A stretch of 64,000 nucleotides of DNA from Leclercia adecarboxylata (GTDB lineage Bacteria > Pseudomonadota > Gammaproteobacteria > Enterobacterales > Enterobacteriaceae), in NCBI RefSeq assembly GCF_023639785.1, contig NZ_CP098325.1:1426001-1490000 (forward strand), given 5' to 3'. Positions 19,404-28,650 of the stretch are shown piece after piece. Made by a program: the position numbers and the translations under genes. Within the stretch, counting starts at the first letter, position 1. Every line of letters begins with the position of its first letter. The notes under the pieces were generated by a model that was not told the DNA's origin, ran no database searches, and saw only the letters and a program-made list of their open reading frames with translations.

Positions 19404-20162
19404 TCAGTACATCAGTTTAATCTGCTGCGCCTTCGCGTAAGCTACCATTTCCTCATCCGGACGGCAGTTGCTCACGAGGGCATCAAAGCAGGTCAGTTCG
19501 CCCATCCGTGCCGGGCGCACTTTGCCAATCTTGCTATGATCCACCACCAGCACATGGTACTGGGCCATGTTCATCGCCCACTGTTTTACCGGCAGCTCGT
19601 CCAGATTAAAGCAGGTCGCTCCCTGACGGACATGCACGCCCGCCGCGGAGTAAAAAGCGATATCCGGGCACAGATTATTCAGCGTGTCCTGCAGATTCAG
19701 CGGTTTGAAAATCGCATTGCTGGCGTGGAATTCGCCGCCGCAGAGGATCACCCGGCACGCGGGTTTTTCCTGTAAGGCAAGAAAGGTGTTCAGGGAGTAG
19801 CAGACGCCGGTAAAGGGCAGGTCGTTATCAATGGCTTCGATGATCCAGGGCGTGGTGGTGCCGCAATCGAAAAACAGCGTCTGGTGAGGTTGCACCAGCG
19901 AGGCGGCCAGACGCGCGGCTTTGCGCTTCTCTTCCACCAGGCGGGTTTTTTGATCGCTCAGCAAATAGTGGCTGGCGCTGCGGGGCTCGAGGACGATATA
20001 GCCGCCCAGCAGCACCACAGGGCCACTTTCGCTATTGAGATCGCGACGAATGGTCATCTCGGAGACACCCAGCAGCGCGGCGGCTTCTTTCAGGTGCAAT
20101 TTGTCGCTGCGCTTGAGCGCATTAATCAGTTGAGCCAGCCGTTCGTCACGTCGTGTTTCCAT
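19404..20162 (-). CDS. deoR: Deoxyribose operon repressor DeoR
   Basis: 252 residues, as in E. coli. The N-terminal DeoR-type HTH is seen in RLAQLINALKRSDKLHLKEAAALLGVSEMTIRRDLN, and the C-terminal sugar-phosphate sensor domain holds FFDCGTTTPWIIEAID. DeoR represses the deo nucleoside catabolic genes and is induced by deoxyribose-5-phosphate. It lies downstream of ybjG on the same strand, with a terminator between them, so it is probably transcribed alone. Confidence 0.95.
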   Translation of the reverse strand: METRRDERLAQLINALKRSDKLHLKEAAALLGVSEMTIRRDLNSESGPVVLLGGYIVLEPRSASHYLLSDQKTRLVEEKRKAARLAASLVQPHQTLFFDCGTTTPWIIEAIDNDLPFTGVCYSLNTFLALQEKPACRVILCGGEFHASNAIFKPLNLQDTLNNLCPDIAFYSAAGVHVRQGATCFNLDELPVKQWAMNMAQYHVLVVDHSKIGKVRPARMGELTCFDALVSNCRPDEEMVAYAKAQQIKLMY

Positions 20163-20180
20163 AGGTCCTCGGAGCCAAAA

Positions 20181-20205
20181 ATTAACCCCCGTTACGCCGG
20201 GGGCT
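20181..20205 (-). terminator. Rho-independent terminator after ybjG
   Basis: On the minus strand GCCCCCG-loop-CGGGGGTT (20203-20186 core) is followed by AATTTTTGG. It separates ybjG from deoR. Confidence 0.8.
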
Positions 20206-20229
20206 CAAGTTTAACTCGCTAAACCCGAA

Positions 20230-20838
20230 TTAGTCACGTATCCAGCCTTTGCGGATCGGCAGGGCAAAGCAGAACCGGTGCAGCCGTGAGAGGCGTTGAT
20301 AGATAACGTCACCGCAGAGACTCCACAGGATCTGCGCGCTCAGGCAGCCCAGCATGCCGACCATCAGCCCGCCCAGCATGTCCATCGGCCAGTGCACGCC
20401 AAGGTAGACGCGGGACCAGGCGATGGCGCAGGCCACCATCATCAGGACGATGCCGGACCAGACGCGATGCCAGAACAGGAACGCCAGCGCAAAGGTGAAG
20501 ATGACGGTGCCGTGGTCGCTCGGGAAGGAGTCGTCAGCGGCATGATGCAGGAAGTTATAGCCGACACGATCGACAAAGGGGCGGTCATGCGGGAAGAGGT
20601 GTCCCAGCAGCCACGACGCCGCCAGGCTAATCAGCAGCGCCATAGCGATTTTAATCACCAGCTGACGCTGGGCACCCACCTGCCTGCGCGGCCCCCACAG
20701 CCAGAGGATGGCAATCAGCGCCGGCACGATGCTAATCAGATCTTTCGCCACAAAGGTGGCGAGCTTGATGCTCCACGCCGGTGAAGCAGGTGTGGCGTTA
20801 ATCAGTTCAAACAGTCCGTAGTTCAGATTTTCTAACAT
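20230..20838 (-). CDS. ybjG: Undecaprenyl-diphosphatase YbjG (PAP2 family)
   Basis: 202 residues from the ATG at 20838, preceded by GAGGGT; E. coli YbjG has 198. It is a multi-span inner-membrane PAP2 phosphatase with the three catalytic motifs: HDRPF, SFPSDHGTVIF and SRVYLGVHWPMDMLGG. It dephosphorylates undecaprenyl diphosphate on the periplasmic side to recycle the peptidoglycan lipid carrier and can affect lipid A phosphorylation. It follows a second PAP2 gene by seven bases, so the two form an operon that has a PmrA/BasR-type box upstream. Confidence 0.94.
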   Translation of the reverse strand: MLENLNYGLFELINATPASPAWSIKLATFVAKDLISIVPALIAILWLWGPRRQVGAQRQLVIKIAMALLISLAASWLLGHLFPHDRPFVDRVGYNFLHHAADDSFPSDHGTVIFTFALAFLFWHRVWSGIVLMMVACAIAWSRVYLGVHWPMDMLGGLMVGMLGCLSAQILWSLCGDVIYQRLSRLHRFCFALPIRKGWIRD

Positions 20839-20845
20839 ACCCTCG

Positions 20846-21574
20846 TCACTCTTTTGCAAACCAGGCGGAAACAAGCCCGTAGGCCACCACCTGTGAAAAC
20901 CACACCCACCAGCCTGCCCACAGGTTATGGGAGAAGAAATGTGCGCCGCGCATCACCTGGCCATAGCCCATGGCCAGCCCGAGCAGAATACCCGCTGCCA
21001 CCATCGCCCATGCCAGTCGTGGCCGCTCGTGCCAGAAGGTAAAGAACAGCCCCATCACCATAAAGCCGCTTGAGGCATGTCCGCCCGGAAAACAGCGCCC
21101 AGGACCACTGCCGACGGGGGCAGTACCAAACAGGGGATACGACAGCGCTTTGCCGCCGTACTCCACCAGATCCCAGGGACAGCTGTGATGGCTGATGGCT
21201 TTCATTATGCCAACCACCGCCGTGCCCAGCCCCATCAGCAATGCCCCCGTCACCCATTGGGCGTTGCGCCGGTACGCACCGTAAAGGAGGGTCACCGCCG
21301 CCAGGGCAATGGTCAGGTATTTCGCCAGTCGATGATTAAGCAGGTCCAGCAGCGCATTCTGCTGCAGCGGAAAGTGCTGAGTCGCCGCGTCATACCAGTA
21401 GCCCGTCAGCATCCGGTCGAGGGTCTCAGCCCGCGAAAGCCAGGTAAAAACCCCGGCCAGAACCAGCAGCACAATAAGCTGATAACCATAAAAACGTACC
21501 GGCAAGCGGTAAAGGGGTTTTGTCTTAGAACTCTTTAACTTAGACAATTCTGAAGCGGAGGAAATCTGTGTCAT
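20846..21574 (-). CDS. PAP2 family membrane phosphatase, additional to YbjG
   Basis: 242 residues from the ATG at 21574; the earlier ATG at 21607 overlaps the presumed -10 region. It has several membrane helices (YQLIVLLVLAGVFTWLS first). Motifs: KAISHHSCPWDL in place of the usual K-x6-RP, then CFPGGHASSGF with the catalytic His, and GQVMRGAHFFSHNLWAGW with the nucleophile His. Such proteins act on lipid phosphates, for example lipid A or phosphatidylglycerophosphate; the substrate is not clear. E. coli has no gene here. Coupling to ybjG and the PmrA-type box point to envelope remodelling under polymyxin or metal stress, by inference. Confidence 0.85.
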   Translation of the reverse strand: MTQISSASELSKLKSSKTKPLYRLPVRFYGYQLIVLLVLAGVFTWLSRAETLDRMLTGYWYDAATQHFPLQQNALLDLLNHRLAKYLTIALAAVTLLYGAYRRNAQWVTGALLMGLGTAVVGIMKAISHHSCPWDLVEYGGKALSYPLFGTAPVGSGPGRCFPGGHASSGFMVMGLFFTFWHERPRLAWAMVAAGILLGLAMGYGQVMRGAHFFSHNLWAGWWVWFSQVVAYGLVSAWFAKE

Positions 21575-21618
21575 AATTAGGGTCAATGACTGGAAAAGTG
21601 CAAGCATACGGATGCCAA

Positions 21619-21635
21619 CTTAAGGAAACCTTAAA
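21619..21635 (-). promoter_or_regulatory. PmrA/BasR box upstream of the PAP2-ybjG operon
   Basis: CTTAAG-N5-CTTAAA on the plus strand, which reads TTTAAG-N5-CTTAAG on the minus strand: a full match to the YTTAAK-N5-YTTAAK PmrA (BasR) half-site pair. It lies 45 bases before the chosen start at 21574, with TATGCT ten bases further downstream as a possible -10. ybjG is, from memory, a member of the BasR regulon in E. coli. Confidence 0.8.
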
Positions 21636-21741
21636 CGACGGCGATTTGTGCCTTATTTCTGAGTTGCTGCGTGAATCTGCTATCTCTGACGCGGCCATTT
21701 CATTACACTCTGCGCGATTTTTTATCGGATATTGAGACTCC

Positions 21742-22977
21742 ATGTTAAACCGTTCTTCTTCTGGCACTCGCCTGGGGCGTCAGGCGTTGTTGTTCCCCCT
21801 GTGTCTGGTGCTTTACGAATTCTCCACCTATATCGGAAACGATATGATCCAGCCCGGCATGCTGGCGGTGGTGGAGCAGTACAACGCCGGGATCGAGTGG
21901 GTTCCCACCTCCATGACAGCCTATCTGGCGGGGGGGATGTTTTTACAGTGGCTGCTCGGGCCGCTGTCGGATCGTATTGGCCGTCGTCCGGTGATGCTCA
22001 CCGGGGTGGCGTGGTTTATCGTCACCTGCCTGGCGACCCTGCTGGCGCAAACCATCGAGCAGTTTATGGTGCTGCGGTTTTTGCAGGGGGTCAGCCTGTG
22101 CTTTATTGGCGCGGTCGGGTATGCCGCCATCCAGGAGTCGTTTGAGGAGGCGGTGTGCATCAAAATCACCGCCCTGATGGCTAACGTGGCGCTGATTGCA
22201 CCCCTGCTGGGCCCGCTGGTGGGAGCGGCCTGGGTACACGTCGCCCCCTGGGAGGGGATGTTTGTGCTGTTTGCGGCGCTGGCGGCCATCTCTTTTTACG
22301 GCCTGCACCGGGCGATGCCGGAAACCGCCACCCGTATCGGCGAGAAGCTCTCATTGCAGGAGCTGGGGCGTGACTATAAAGACGTGCTGAAAAATGTCCG
22401 CTTCGTGGCGGGATCGCTGGCAATTGGCTTTGTCTGCCTGCCGCTTCTGGCGTGGATCGCCCAGTCGCCGGTGATCATCATTAGCGGGGAACATCTCAGC
22501 AGCTACGAGTATGGCCTGCTGCAGGTGCCGATTTTTGGCGCGCTGATTGTGGGTAACATCGTGCTGGCCCGCCTGACCTCGCGTCGTACCGTGCGCTCGC
22601 TGATCATCATGGGCGGCTGGCCCATCGTCATTGGGCTGGTGGTGGCCGCGGTGGCGACGGTGGTGTCTTCGCACGCGTATCTGTGGATGACCGCCGGGCT
22701 GAGCATCTACGCGTTTGGCATTGGGCTGGCGAATGCCGGGCTGGTGCGCCTGACGCTGTTCGCCAGCGAGGTGAGCAAAGGGACGGTATCGGCGGCGATG
22801 GGCATGCTGCAGATGCTGATCTTCACCGTGGGTATCGAAGTGAGCAAGCACGCCTTCAGCAGCGGCGGCAACGGGCTGTTCAGCCTGTTTAACCTGGCAA
22901 ACGGCCTGCTGTGGCTGGCGCTGATGTTTGTGTTCCTGAAAGATAAGCGGGTGGGAAGTTCGTTACAGCCGGAGTAA
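21742..22977 (+). CDS. mdfA: Multidrug efflux MFS transporter MdfA (Cmr)
   Basis: 411 residues with twelve membrane helices (E. coli MdfA has 410). The residues known to matter in MdfA are in place: Glu26 and Asp34 in [13 protein letters not shown] (helix 1) and Arg112 in [10 protein letters not shown] (motif B). The loop [14 protein letters not shown] is MFS motif A. It exchanges protons for cationic or neutral drugs such as chloramphenicol and ethidium and also works as a Na+(K+)/H+ antiporter at alkaline pH. The start at 21742 has only a weak ribosome binding site. It diverges from the PAP2-ybjG operon. Confidence 0.97.
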   Translation: MLNRSSSGTRLGRQALLFPLCLVLYEFSTYIGNDMIQPGMLAVVEQYNAGIEWVPTSMTAYLAGGMFLQWLLGPLSDRIGRRPVMLTGVAWFIVTCLATLLAQTIEQFMVLRFLQGVSLCFIGAVGYAAIQESFEEAVCIKITALMANVALIAPLLGPLVGAAWVHVAPWEGMFVLFAALAAISFYGLHRAMPETATRIGEKLSLQELGRDYKDVLKNVRFVAGSLAIGFVCLPLLAWIAQSPVIIISGEHLSSYEYGLLQVPIFGALIVGNIVLARLTSRRTVRSLIIMGGWPIVIGLVVAAVATVVSSHAYLWMTAGLSIYAFGIGLANAGLVRLTLFASEVSKGTVSAAMGMLQMLIFTVGIEVSKHAFSSGGNGLFSLFNLANGLLWLALMFVFLKDKRVGSSLQPE

Positions 22978-22998
22978 GCGGGCAGGGTGCCCGCTTTT
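22977..22998 (+). terminator. Rho-independent terminator of mdfA
   Basis: AGCGGGCA-GGG-TGCCCGCT followed by TTT, starting at the last base of the mdfA stop codon. Confidence 0.85.
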
Positions 22999-23066
22999 GC
23001 CGGGTGGCGCTTCGCTTACCCGGCCTGGAAAACCCTAGGCCCGCGCAAGCGCAGCGCCGCCGGGCA
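22999..23066. repeat. Compact BIME between mdfA and ybjI
   Basis: GCCGGGTGGCGCTTCGC...ACCCGGCC, a short linker, then TAGGCCCGCGCAAGCGCAG...GCCGGGCA. It is the same REP family as the other copies in the window and lies between two convergent genes. Confidence 0.88.
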
Positions 23067-23071
23067 TGACC

Positions 23072-23884
23072 TTAGTTGAACGGCGCCTCGCGGTTCAGGA
23101 CGCGGTCGATAACCTCCAGCACCCCTTCCTCGTTATTGTGCGGCGCTTCATAGCGGGCGACCGCTTTGATGTGCTCCCGGGCGTTGGCCATGGCAAAGCC
23201 GAATCCGGCCTGGCTCAGCATCTCCACGTCGTTACCGCTGTCGCCAAAGGCGACCACTTCGCTGTCGTCAATGCCCCACAGCTCCTGAAGCAGACGCAGG
23301 CCGTTGGCCTTGTGAATACCCGGCAGGATCAGGTCGATGTTGCCGTGCCCGGTGGTGACCGGCACCATAATATCGCTCAGCTTCTGGTGGATCATTTCCT
23401 GAATACGCGGGATCTCTTCGTCCGGCAGATTGAGCCCGAACTTAAAGAAGATGTCGTTGAAATTGTCGAAGTTATCCACCTTTTCCAGACGGTGATAATA
23501 CTTCGCAGCCATATCGTGAAAATCTTCGCCATAGTGCTTGAGGGTATAGGCGCTGCCTTTGCCGCAGGCGATCACTTCCACTTCGGGGATGGAGCAGAGA
23601 AACTCCGCCACGGTGGCGAACTGCGCCTGGGTTAACTCGCCGTTGTAGACATCTTCCCCGGCGTTCACTACCCAGCCGCCGTTTTCGGCGACAAAGGCGA
23701 TCTCATCGGCTATCTCCGGGAAAAAGGAGATCAGCTGGTAATACTGGTTGCCGCTGGCAACCACAAACCGAATACCCTGTTCCTTCATCTGCGCATACTG
23801 GCGCAGAAAGCGCGGGCGATTGTACTCCTTCGCATCGCTCAGGAAGGTGCCATCCATATCAACCGCAATCATTTTAACGCTCAT
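23072..23884 (-). CDS. ybjI: HAD-superfamily sugar phosphatase / FMN phosphatase YbjI
   Basis: 270 residues from the ATG at 23884 (E. coli YbjI has 271); an alternative ATG lies at 23890. It is a Cof-type (HAD IIB) phosphatase: motif [11 protein letters not shown] with the nucleophile Asp, a cap domain in the middle, and motifs III/IV in KANGLRLL and [14 protein letters not shown]. It hydrolyses FMN and sugar phosphates in the cytoplasm. The start overlaps the end of ybjJ by 11 bases, so the two are co-transcribed, as in E. coli. ybjH, which E. coli has between mdfA and ybjI, is not found. Confidence 0.94.
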   Translation of the reverse strand: MSVKMIAVDMDGTFLSDAKEYNRPRFLRQYAQMKEQGIRFVVASGNQYYQLISFFPEIADEIAFVAENGGWVVNAGEDVYNGELTQAQFATVAEFLCSIPEVEVIACGKGSAYTLKHYGEDFHDMAAKYYHRLEKVDNFDNFNDIFFKFGLNLPDEEIPRIQEMIHQKLSDIMVPVTTGHGNIDLILPGIHKANGLRLLQELWGIDDSEVVAFGDSGNDVEMLSQAGFGFAMANAREHIKAVARYEAPHNNEEGVLEVIDRVLNREAPFN

Positions 23885-25091
23885 ATCCATTCTCCATGAC
23901 AGATCCAGCCTGTGCTGCCGGTTTGGCGACCGCCCGGGCAACCAGGGCGGCAATCATCACTAATCCCAGTACCACCATCATCGCGCTGCGCAAGCCATAG
24001 TGTTCGCCGAGGAAGCCCAGCAGCGGCGGGCCCACCAGGAAGGCGAGATAGCCGGTGGTGGCGACCACGCTGACGCGGGTCGGGGCATCCGGGCCGGTAT
24101 CGCTGGCCGCCGAAATGGTGAGCGGGAAGCCGAGCGAGGCGCCAAGCCCCCACAGGATCACCGACACCCCCGCAATCCAGTCGACATCGACAAAAATAAT
24201 TAACGCAATGCCCAGCCCGCCGAGCAGGGCGCTGGCGCGCACCACCGTCACGCGGCTGTAACGATCGATAAACCAGCCGCCGGTAAAGCGGCCGACGGTC
24301 ATGCCCAGGGTAAACCCGGCGTAAATCAGTGAGCCGGAGGTGGGGCTGAATCCGTGACCGTCCACCATCAGCAGCGGCAGCCAGTCGTTTGCGGACCCCT
24401 CAGCAAAGGCCATCGCCAGCACCACCACGCCTATCAGCATCAGCTGCATATCGCGATAAAACGGCAGCCCCTTCTCACCGCTTTTGCTCTCGCCCGCCTG
24501 GTTTTTGCCGTTGCCGTCCGGGATGGCGGTGATCCCCAGCAGAACCGGGGCGATACAGACCAGCGCCGCCAGCAAAATATGCAGATTCGCGGCGATGCCG
24601 GAGGCGGTCAGCGCCATGCCGACGCCTGCGCCAGCCAGCGTGCCGAGGCTGTAAAAACCGTGCATCATTGGCAGCACGGTTTTATTCATCTCGCGCTCAA
24701 TGGTGGCGCCTTCAACGTTAATCGCCACCTCTGCTGCGCCAAAGCTGCCGCCGAAGACGGTGAGCCCGAGAGCAAACGCCAGCGGCGAGGCGAACCACAG
24801 CGCAACGCTGAGCATCATCATACCGACAATCGCGCAGCACATGGTGGTGCGGATCACTGTTCGCGTGCCGAAGCGCTTAACCAGCCAGGCGGAACAGAGG
24901 ATGCCGCTCATCGAGCCTATCGACAGGCCAAATAATACGATGCCCATTTCCGCCGTTGAGACCGACAAAATGTCGCGGATAGCGGGGGTGCGCGTGGCCC
25001 AGGAGGCCATTAACAGGCCGGGAATAAAGAAGAACATAAACAGCGCCCACAGGCGGCGTTGCAGAATTTTGCGCGATGAGATGACGGTCAT
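23874..25091 (-). CDS. ybjJ: MFS transporter YbjJ
   Basis: 405 residues (E. coli YbjJ has about 402). Twelve membrane helices; conserved blocks [34 protein letters not shown] (motif A), [21 protein letters not shown] and [21 protein letters not shown] match YbjJ. Its transport substrate is unknown. It is the first gene of ybjJ-ybjI and divergent from the TetR-type gene rcdA, with an 81-bp shared control region. Confidence 0.94.
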   Translation of the reverse strand: MTVISSRKILQRRLWALFMFFFIPGLLMASWATRTPAIRDILSVSTAEMGIVLFGLSIGSMSGILCSAWLVKRFGTRTVIRTTMCCAIVGMMMLSVALWFASPLAFALGLTVFGGSFGAAEVAINVEGATIEREMNKTVLPMMHGFYSLGTLAGAGVGMALTASGIAANLHILLAALVCIAPVLLGITAIPDGNGKNQAGESKSGEKGLPFYRDMQLMLIGVVVLAMAFAEGSANDWLPLLMVDGHGFSPTSGSLIYAGFTLGMTVGRFTGGWFIDRYSRVTVVRASALLGGLGIALIIFVDVDWIAGVSVILWGLGASLGFPLTISAASDTGPDAPTRVSVVATTGYLAFLVGPPLLGFLGEHYGLRSAMMVVLGLVMIAALVARAVAKPAAQAGSVMENGYER

Positions 25092-25139
25092 GATTTCTGT
25101 ACCAGAGGGACAACACAGGAGACAACACTAGCAAGTTTG

Positions 25140-25153
25140 TGTACATTTGTACA
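25140..25153. promoter_or_regulatory. Candidate operator in the ybjJ-rcdA divergent region
   Basis: Two TGTACA hexamers separated by TT (25140-25145 and 25148-25153), together a dyad-symmetric site in the 81 bp between ybjJ and rcdA. A TetR-family protein such as RcdA could bind here to control itself and ybjJ; this is inferred from position and symmetry only. Confidence 0.45.
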
Positions 25154-25172
25154 TAAATTCGCTGAGGTAAAA

Positions 25173-25724
25173 ATGAACAGACGACCCAACGATCCGCAAC
25201 GGCGGGAGAGGATCCTGCAGGCCACCCTGGACACCATAGCCGAACACGGCCTGAACGCCGTCACCCACCGCAAAATCGCCAGCTGCGCCGGGGTGCCGCT
25301 GGGGTCGATGACCTACTATTTTGCCGGCATGGAGGCGCTGCTCGAAGAGGCCTTCACCTGGTTCACGCAGCAGATGTCGGTGCAGTACCGCGAGTTTTTT
25401 GCCGGCGTAACGGGCCCGGAAATGGCCTGTGATTCCATCACCACGCTGATTTACAGCTCTGAAGTCACCACGCCGCACAATATGGAGCTTATGTACCAGC
25501 TGTACGCCTTTATGAACCGCAGCCCGTCGTTAAAAACCGTGATGCAGGACTGGATGAAGACCAGCCAGACCGTGCTGGAGCAGTGGTTCGATCCGGTGAC
25601 CGCCCGCGCGCTGGATGCCTTTATCGAAGGAATGACGCTTCATTTTGTGACTGACAGACAGCCATTATCGCGGGAAGAGCTAAGAGCAATGGTAGGAAGG
25701 ATCGCAGGGGAGAGTGCAGTCTGA
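25173..25724 (+). CDS. rcdA: TetR-family regulator RcdA (YbjK)
   Basis: 183 residues from the ATG at 25173 (E. coli RcdA has 178); the earlier in-frame ATG at 25137 lies in the candidate operator. The N-terminal TetR HTH is [37 protein letters not shown]; the rest is the ligand-binding helical domain. RcdA controls csgD and stress-response genes in E. coli. In E. coli the sRNA gene rybB and ybjL come next; here about 11 kb of extra genes intervene. Confidence 0.93.
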   Translation: MNRRPNDPQRRERILQATLDTIAEHGLNAVTHRKIASCAGVPLGSMTYYFAGMEALLEEAFTWFTQQMSVQYREFFAGVTGPEMACDSITTLIYSSEVTTPHNMELMYQLYAFMNRSPSLKTVMQDWMKTSQTVLEQWFDPVTARALDAFIEGMTLHFVTDRQPLSREELRAMVGRIAGESAV

Positions 25725-25767
25725 AAGCGCCGTCATGTACCCTGCCAGGGTACATGACGGGCCTGAT

Positions 25768-26805
25768 TTATTTAATGAGGAACGGACCGCGGATAATGTC
25801 CGACAGCCATACGCCAATTTTATGCGCGACGTAGATGCAGATGCAGGTATAAATAACAGCCGCCAGCGGGTTTGGAATAGTAAATTGCAGTCCCAGTAAG
25901 CCGATGAATAAAGGAATCAGCGATTTAACTATATATTCGAGGCCGCAAATGTTTAACGTATTTTTCCCGACGTTAATAACATACTTTGATTCACAAATCG
26001 CTTTTGCAACAAACACGCAGGTCAGTATTAAACACAGCGTTGTGAAGATGTTATTAAACATGCCAACAGCCGCATAACCTGCAAGCGAAGGCTGAATTTT
26101 CTGTAAAACAGCTAAGAGCAGTGAACTTGAATTGAACAATTGATACGCAGTGATCAACCCCAAAACGGCAAATAAGACCGCACCGGGAACGGATTTGGAA
26201 AATGCCTTACTGTTCTGCAGCGTGCTGAACAAGCATCTCCCGGCGGCAAGTGACCACCAGTACGCTAACGCGGAGTCAACGTTAAAAATCCATTTGGGAT
26301 CAACCAAAGGGTTATGCCCTAATACAGTTTGTGATAACACATAGGCAATCAACGACAGGATGAGCAGCACGACAGGGTTTGTCGTGATTCTCGAAAAGAT
26401 AAAGTCGATGATAAAAATAGTGAACAGACAATTAATAAACCAAAGGCTGCCGACCGCGGGGGCGTTTCGGATGCCAAAGATAATCTCAATGACGCTTCCT
26501 TTTAATCCTTCAATACCACTGCCCGATCCCAACCCGGTTATCAGCAATGTCATAAAGGCAAAAGCAAAGTAGGGCAGGAGCAGTCGCCTGGCTTTATTGA
26601 TCGTAAACTGGACGAAATTTGATTTCGCTTTATGGGCTGCAAAGAATCCGGCCGCGAAGAAAAACAGTGGCACATGAAAACTAAAGACAAAAGGATAAAG
26701 TTTTCCTGCGTAAGTCCCTAAATGCCCTAAATATATTGCCGATATCCCTAAGAACTTCATGGCATCTACCCAGTCATATCTGGGTTTAATAGTAGACAAA
26801 TTCAT
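25768..26805 (-). CDS. Acyltransferase 3 family membrane protein
   Basis: 345 residues with about ten membrane helices. The start YDWVDAMKFLGISAIYLGHLGTY and FSFHVPLFFFAAGFF are the typical first two helices of the Acyl_transf_3 (OafA/NolL-like) family, with the His of the first helix end and the FHVPLFFF block. Such proteins transfer acetyl or succinyl groups onto surface sugars at the inner membrane. The base composition is clearly AT-richer than the neighbours, which suggests transfer. It is the leftmost gene of the insertion between rcdA and rybB and converges on rcdA. The target glycan is unknown. Confidence 0.85.
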   Translation of the reverse strand: MNLSTIKPRYDWVDAMKFLGISAIYLGHLGTYAGKLYPFVFSFHVPLFFFAAGFFAAHKAKSNFVQFTINKARRLLLPYFAFAFMTLLITGLGSGSGIEGLKGSVIEIIFGIRNAPAVGSLWFINCLFTIFIIDFIFSRITTNPVVLLILSLIAYVLSQTVLGHNPLVDPKWIFNVDSALAYWWSLAAGRCLFSTLQNSKAFSKSVPGAVLFAVLGLITAYQLFNSSSLLLAVLQKIQPSLAGYAAVGMFNNIFTTLCLILTCVFVAKAICESKYVINVGKNTLNICGLEYIVKSLIPLFIGLLGLQFTIPNPLAAVIYTCICIYVAHKIGVWLSDIIRGPFLIK

Positions 26806-26973
26806 TTATCAGCCTTGAATAAAAACAGTATCGTGAATGGCAGGATTTATATGAAACTTATAAGTTAACTGCATCGTAAGTCTATCATTCATCCTGAATA
26901 CCGGGAATGGAAAAGTTCTTTTGATATGTGCAGTTAAAATCATTTTAGTTGCGGGGAGCTCCCCGCCCTGACC

Positions 26974-28650
26974 TTACTCTTCCCCCCTGGTATAACCGAA
27001 ATCAAACCCCCACAGCACGTTTTCTCGCAGGAACTGATTCATCGGATAGCTATAGCTTTGTCCGATGCTGACCGCGTGAACAATGCGCAACACCGTCCCT
27101 GCGCTCAGGTGCAGAGGTTCATCGGTAATCGAAATCCTGGCCCCTGCTAATCCGTCTTTTAAGTTTTGGTAAGCCTGAGATTGTGTGATGTCGTTATTAA
27201 TGACGCTGAACGTCACCAGCAGGACGGCAATCAACCCCACCGGGAATACCAGAGGATGATGATTGATAAAGAACAGGGTGCGCGAGGGGCGCCGGGTCAA
27301 TATCGCCGCCGTCAGGGGGACCAACAGTAAATAGAGTAGTTTTGCCAGATGGGTAAGGGCGCCCACCAGAGAGAAAATCAGCGCAACTGGCGGCACAATC
27401 ACCGCACGGGCTGCATCTTCCCCCAGCTTTTCATTTGCGCCACCCGGGCTGTAGCTTGTTGCCGCCGCGCGCAGCTCAGGTAGCTGTTGCTTTACGGCCT
27501 CATTGAGATGAGGGGCATGCAGCTCAAGGGCAAAACGCTTGAGCTTATCGTTAAGCGGGTACTCCTCGCGAACCAGGGTCCCGTCCGGGAGCAGCAATTT
27601 CTGGCGTAACTCTTTCTGCACCATGTCCAGGCGGAAAAAGACGCCCCAGTTGAGGCGCTTAGGAATGGTCACACCTTTATAGACTACGGTCCGCTGAGCG
27701 AGATATTTCTGCCTGGCGGCTTTCGCCACGGCGGCGTTAAAACCGGCACGATCGGACGGCATCCAGTCACCGCTCACCGGCACACCCTGGCCGCGAACCT
27801 GCTTGCGGACGCTGGCGTAGTAACGGCGTGGGACGTTCCAGGTTTTCAGCCGCTTCGCCTCAAGCGATCGCTCATAGCGTTGCCAGGCTCTGGCCTGCTC
27901 CTGGCGCACCGTTTCGCTGATGTCCATTTCGTCGTTGTAATAGGCCGTGAACTGGTTGTACACCTCCTGACGCGCGTGCTGCCAGGCTTTGTAATAGCCA
28001 AGAATGCCGCCCTCGCGGGCGCTGATGTTGTCGCGTAAATTCTGCTCCATACCGCTTTCCAGCAAACTACGGTAGCGATCGGAGGCACTCAACAGGATCG
28101 GCAGCGTTGCCAGAAATGCCTTTCCTGAAGGGCTGGTCCAGGTTTGCACCTGGCTGCCTGTACTGTCCAGAGGAACACCCTGCAGCGTCTGCTGCCCTTC
28201 AATTAACGCATGCTGGTAGAGCTGCGCCAGGAGCGACATCTGACGAAATTCCCCCGTGCTCCTGGATACCTGACGCTCAATCACCCATTCCACGGCATGC
28301 CAGGTGAGGGTACCGGTCACCAGGCAGATCAGCAGCACCGCGCCGGTACTGGCTTTTGCGCTCAGCTGGCTGCCTTTTTTCTTCAGCCGGACAAGGCCCA
28401 TAAGCGAGAACTGTAACGCCAGCAGCGCGGCGGCTATGGCGGTTAAGGTCCGGCCGTAGCGTTCCATATTATGAACTTCTTCAGCGGTTGAGACGCTGCC
28501 GACCAGGTCCAGAAGGCGGGAGTTGAACGCCAGTTCACAGATGAGATAGGTGAGGGTAATGCCCGTTACCAGCCAGTTTTGCCAGCAGGGGAGGGGTGAA
28601 CGCTTGATCCCGCCCTGCGGCCAGGTCTTTTCCAGAACCTGCCCGGTCAT
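26974..28650 (-). CDS. Uncharacterised polytopic membrane protein
   Basis: 558 residues; family not recognised. Three membrane helices lie near residues 26-42, 70-87 and 102-118. A long hydrophilic middle (about 125-420) is rich in Arg, Gln and Tyr (RQEVYNQFTAYYNDEMDIS, QARAWQRYERSL), and at least two more helices follow (about 428-460 and 470-490) before a C-terminal domain that ends near FDFGYTRGEE. With three helices before it, the middle part would face the periplasm if the N-terminus is cytoplasmic. Its start overlaps the stop of the upstream lipoprotein gene by four bases (ATGA), so the two proteins are made together and may form a complex. Confidence 0.75.
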   Translation of the reverse strand: MTGQVLEKTWPQGGIKRSPLPCWQNWLVTGITLTYLICELAFNSRLLDLVGSVSTAEEVHNMERYGRTLTAIAAALLALQFSLMGLVRLKKKGSQLSAKASTGAVLLICLVTGTLTWHAVEWVIERQVSRSTGEFRQMSLLAQLYQHALIEGQQTLQGVPLDSTGSQVQTWTSPSGKAFLATLPILLSASDRYRSLLESGMEQNLRDNISAREGGILGYYKAWQHARQEVYNQFTAYYNDEMDISETVRQEQARAWQRYERSLEAKRLKTWNVPRRYYASVRKQVRGQGVPVSGDWMPSDRAGFNAAVAKAARQKYLAQRTVVYKGVTIPKRLNWGVFFRLDMVQKELRQKLLLPDGTLVREEYPLNDKLKRFALELHAPHLNEAVKQQLPELRAAATSYSPGGANEKLGEDAARAVIVPPVALIFSLVGALTHLAKLLYLLLVPLTAAILTRRPSRTLFFINHHPLVFPVGLIAVLLVTFSVINNDITQSQAYQNLKDGLAGARISITDEPLHLSAGTVLRIVHAVSIGQSYSYPMNQFLRENVLWGFDFGYTRGEE

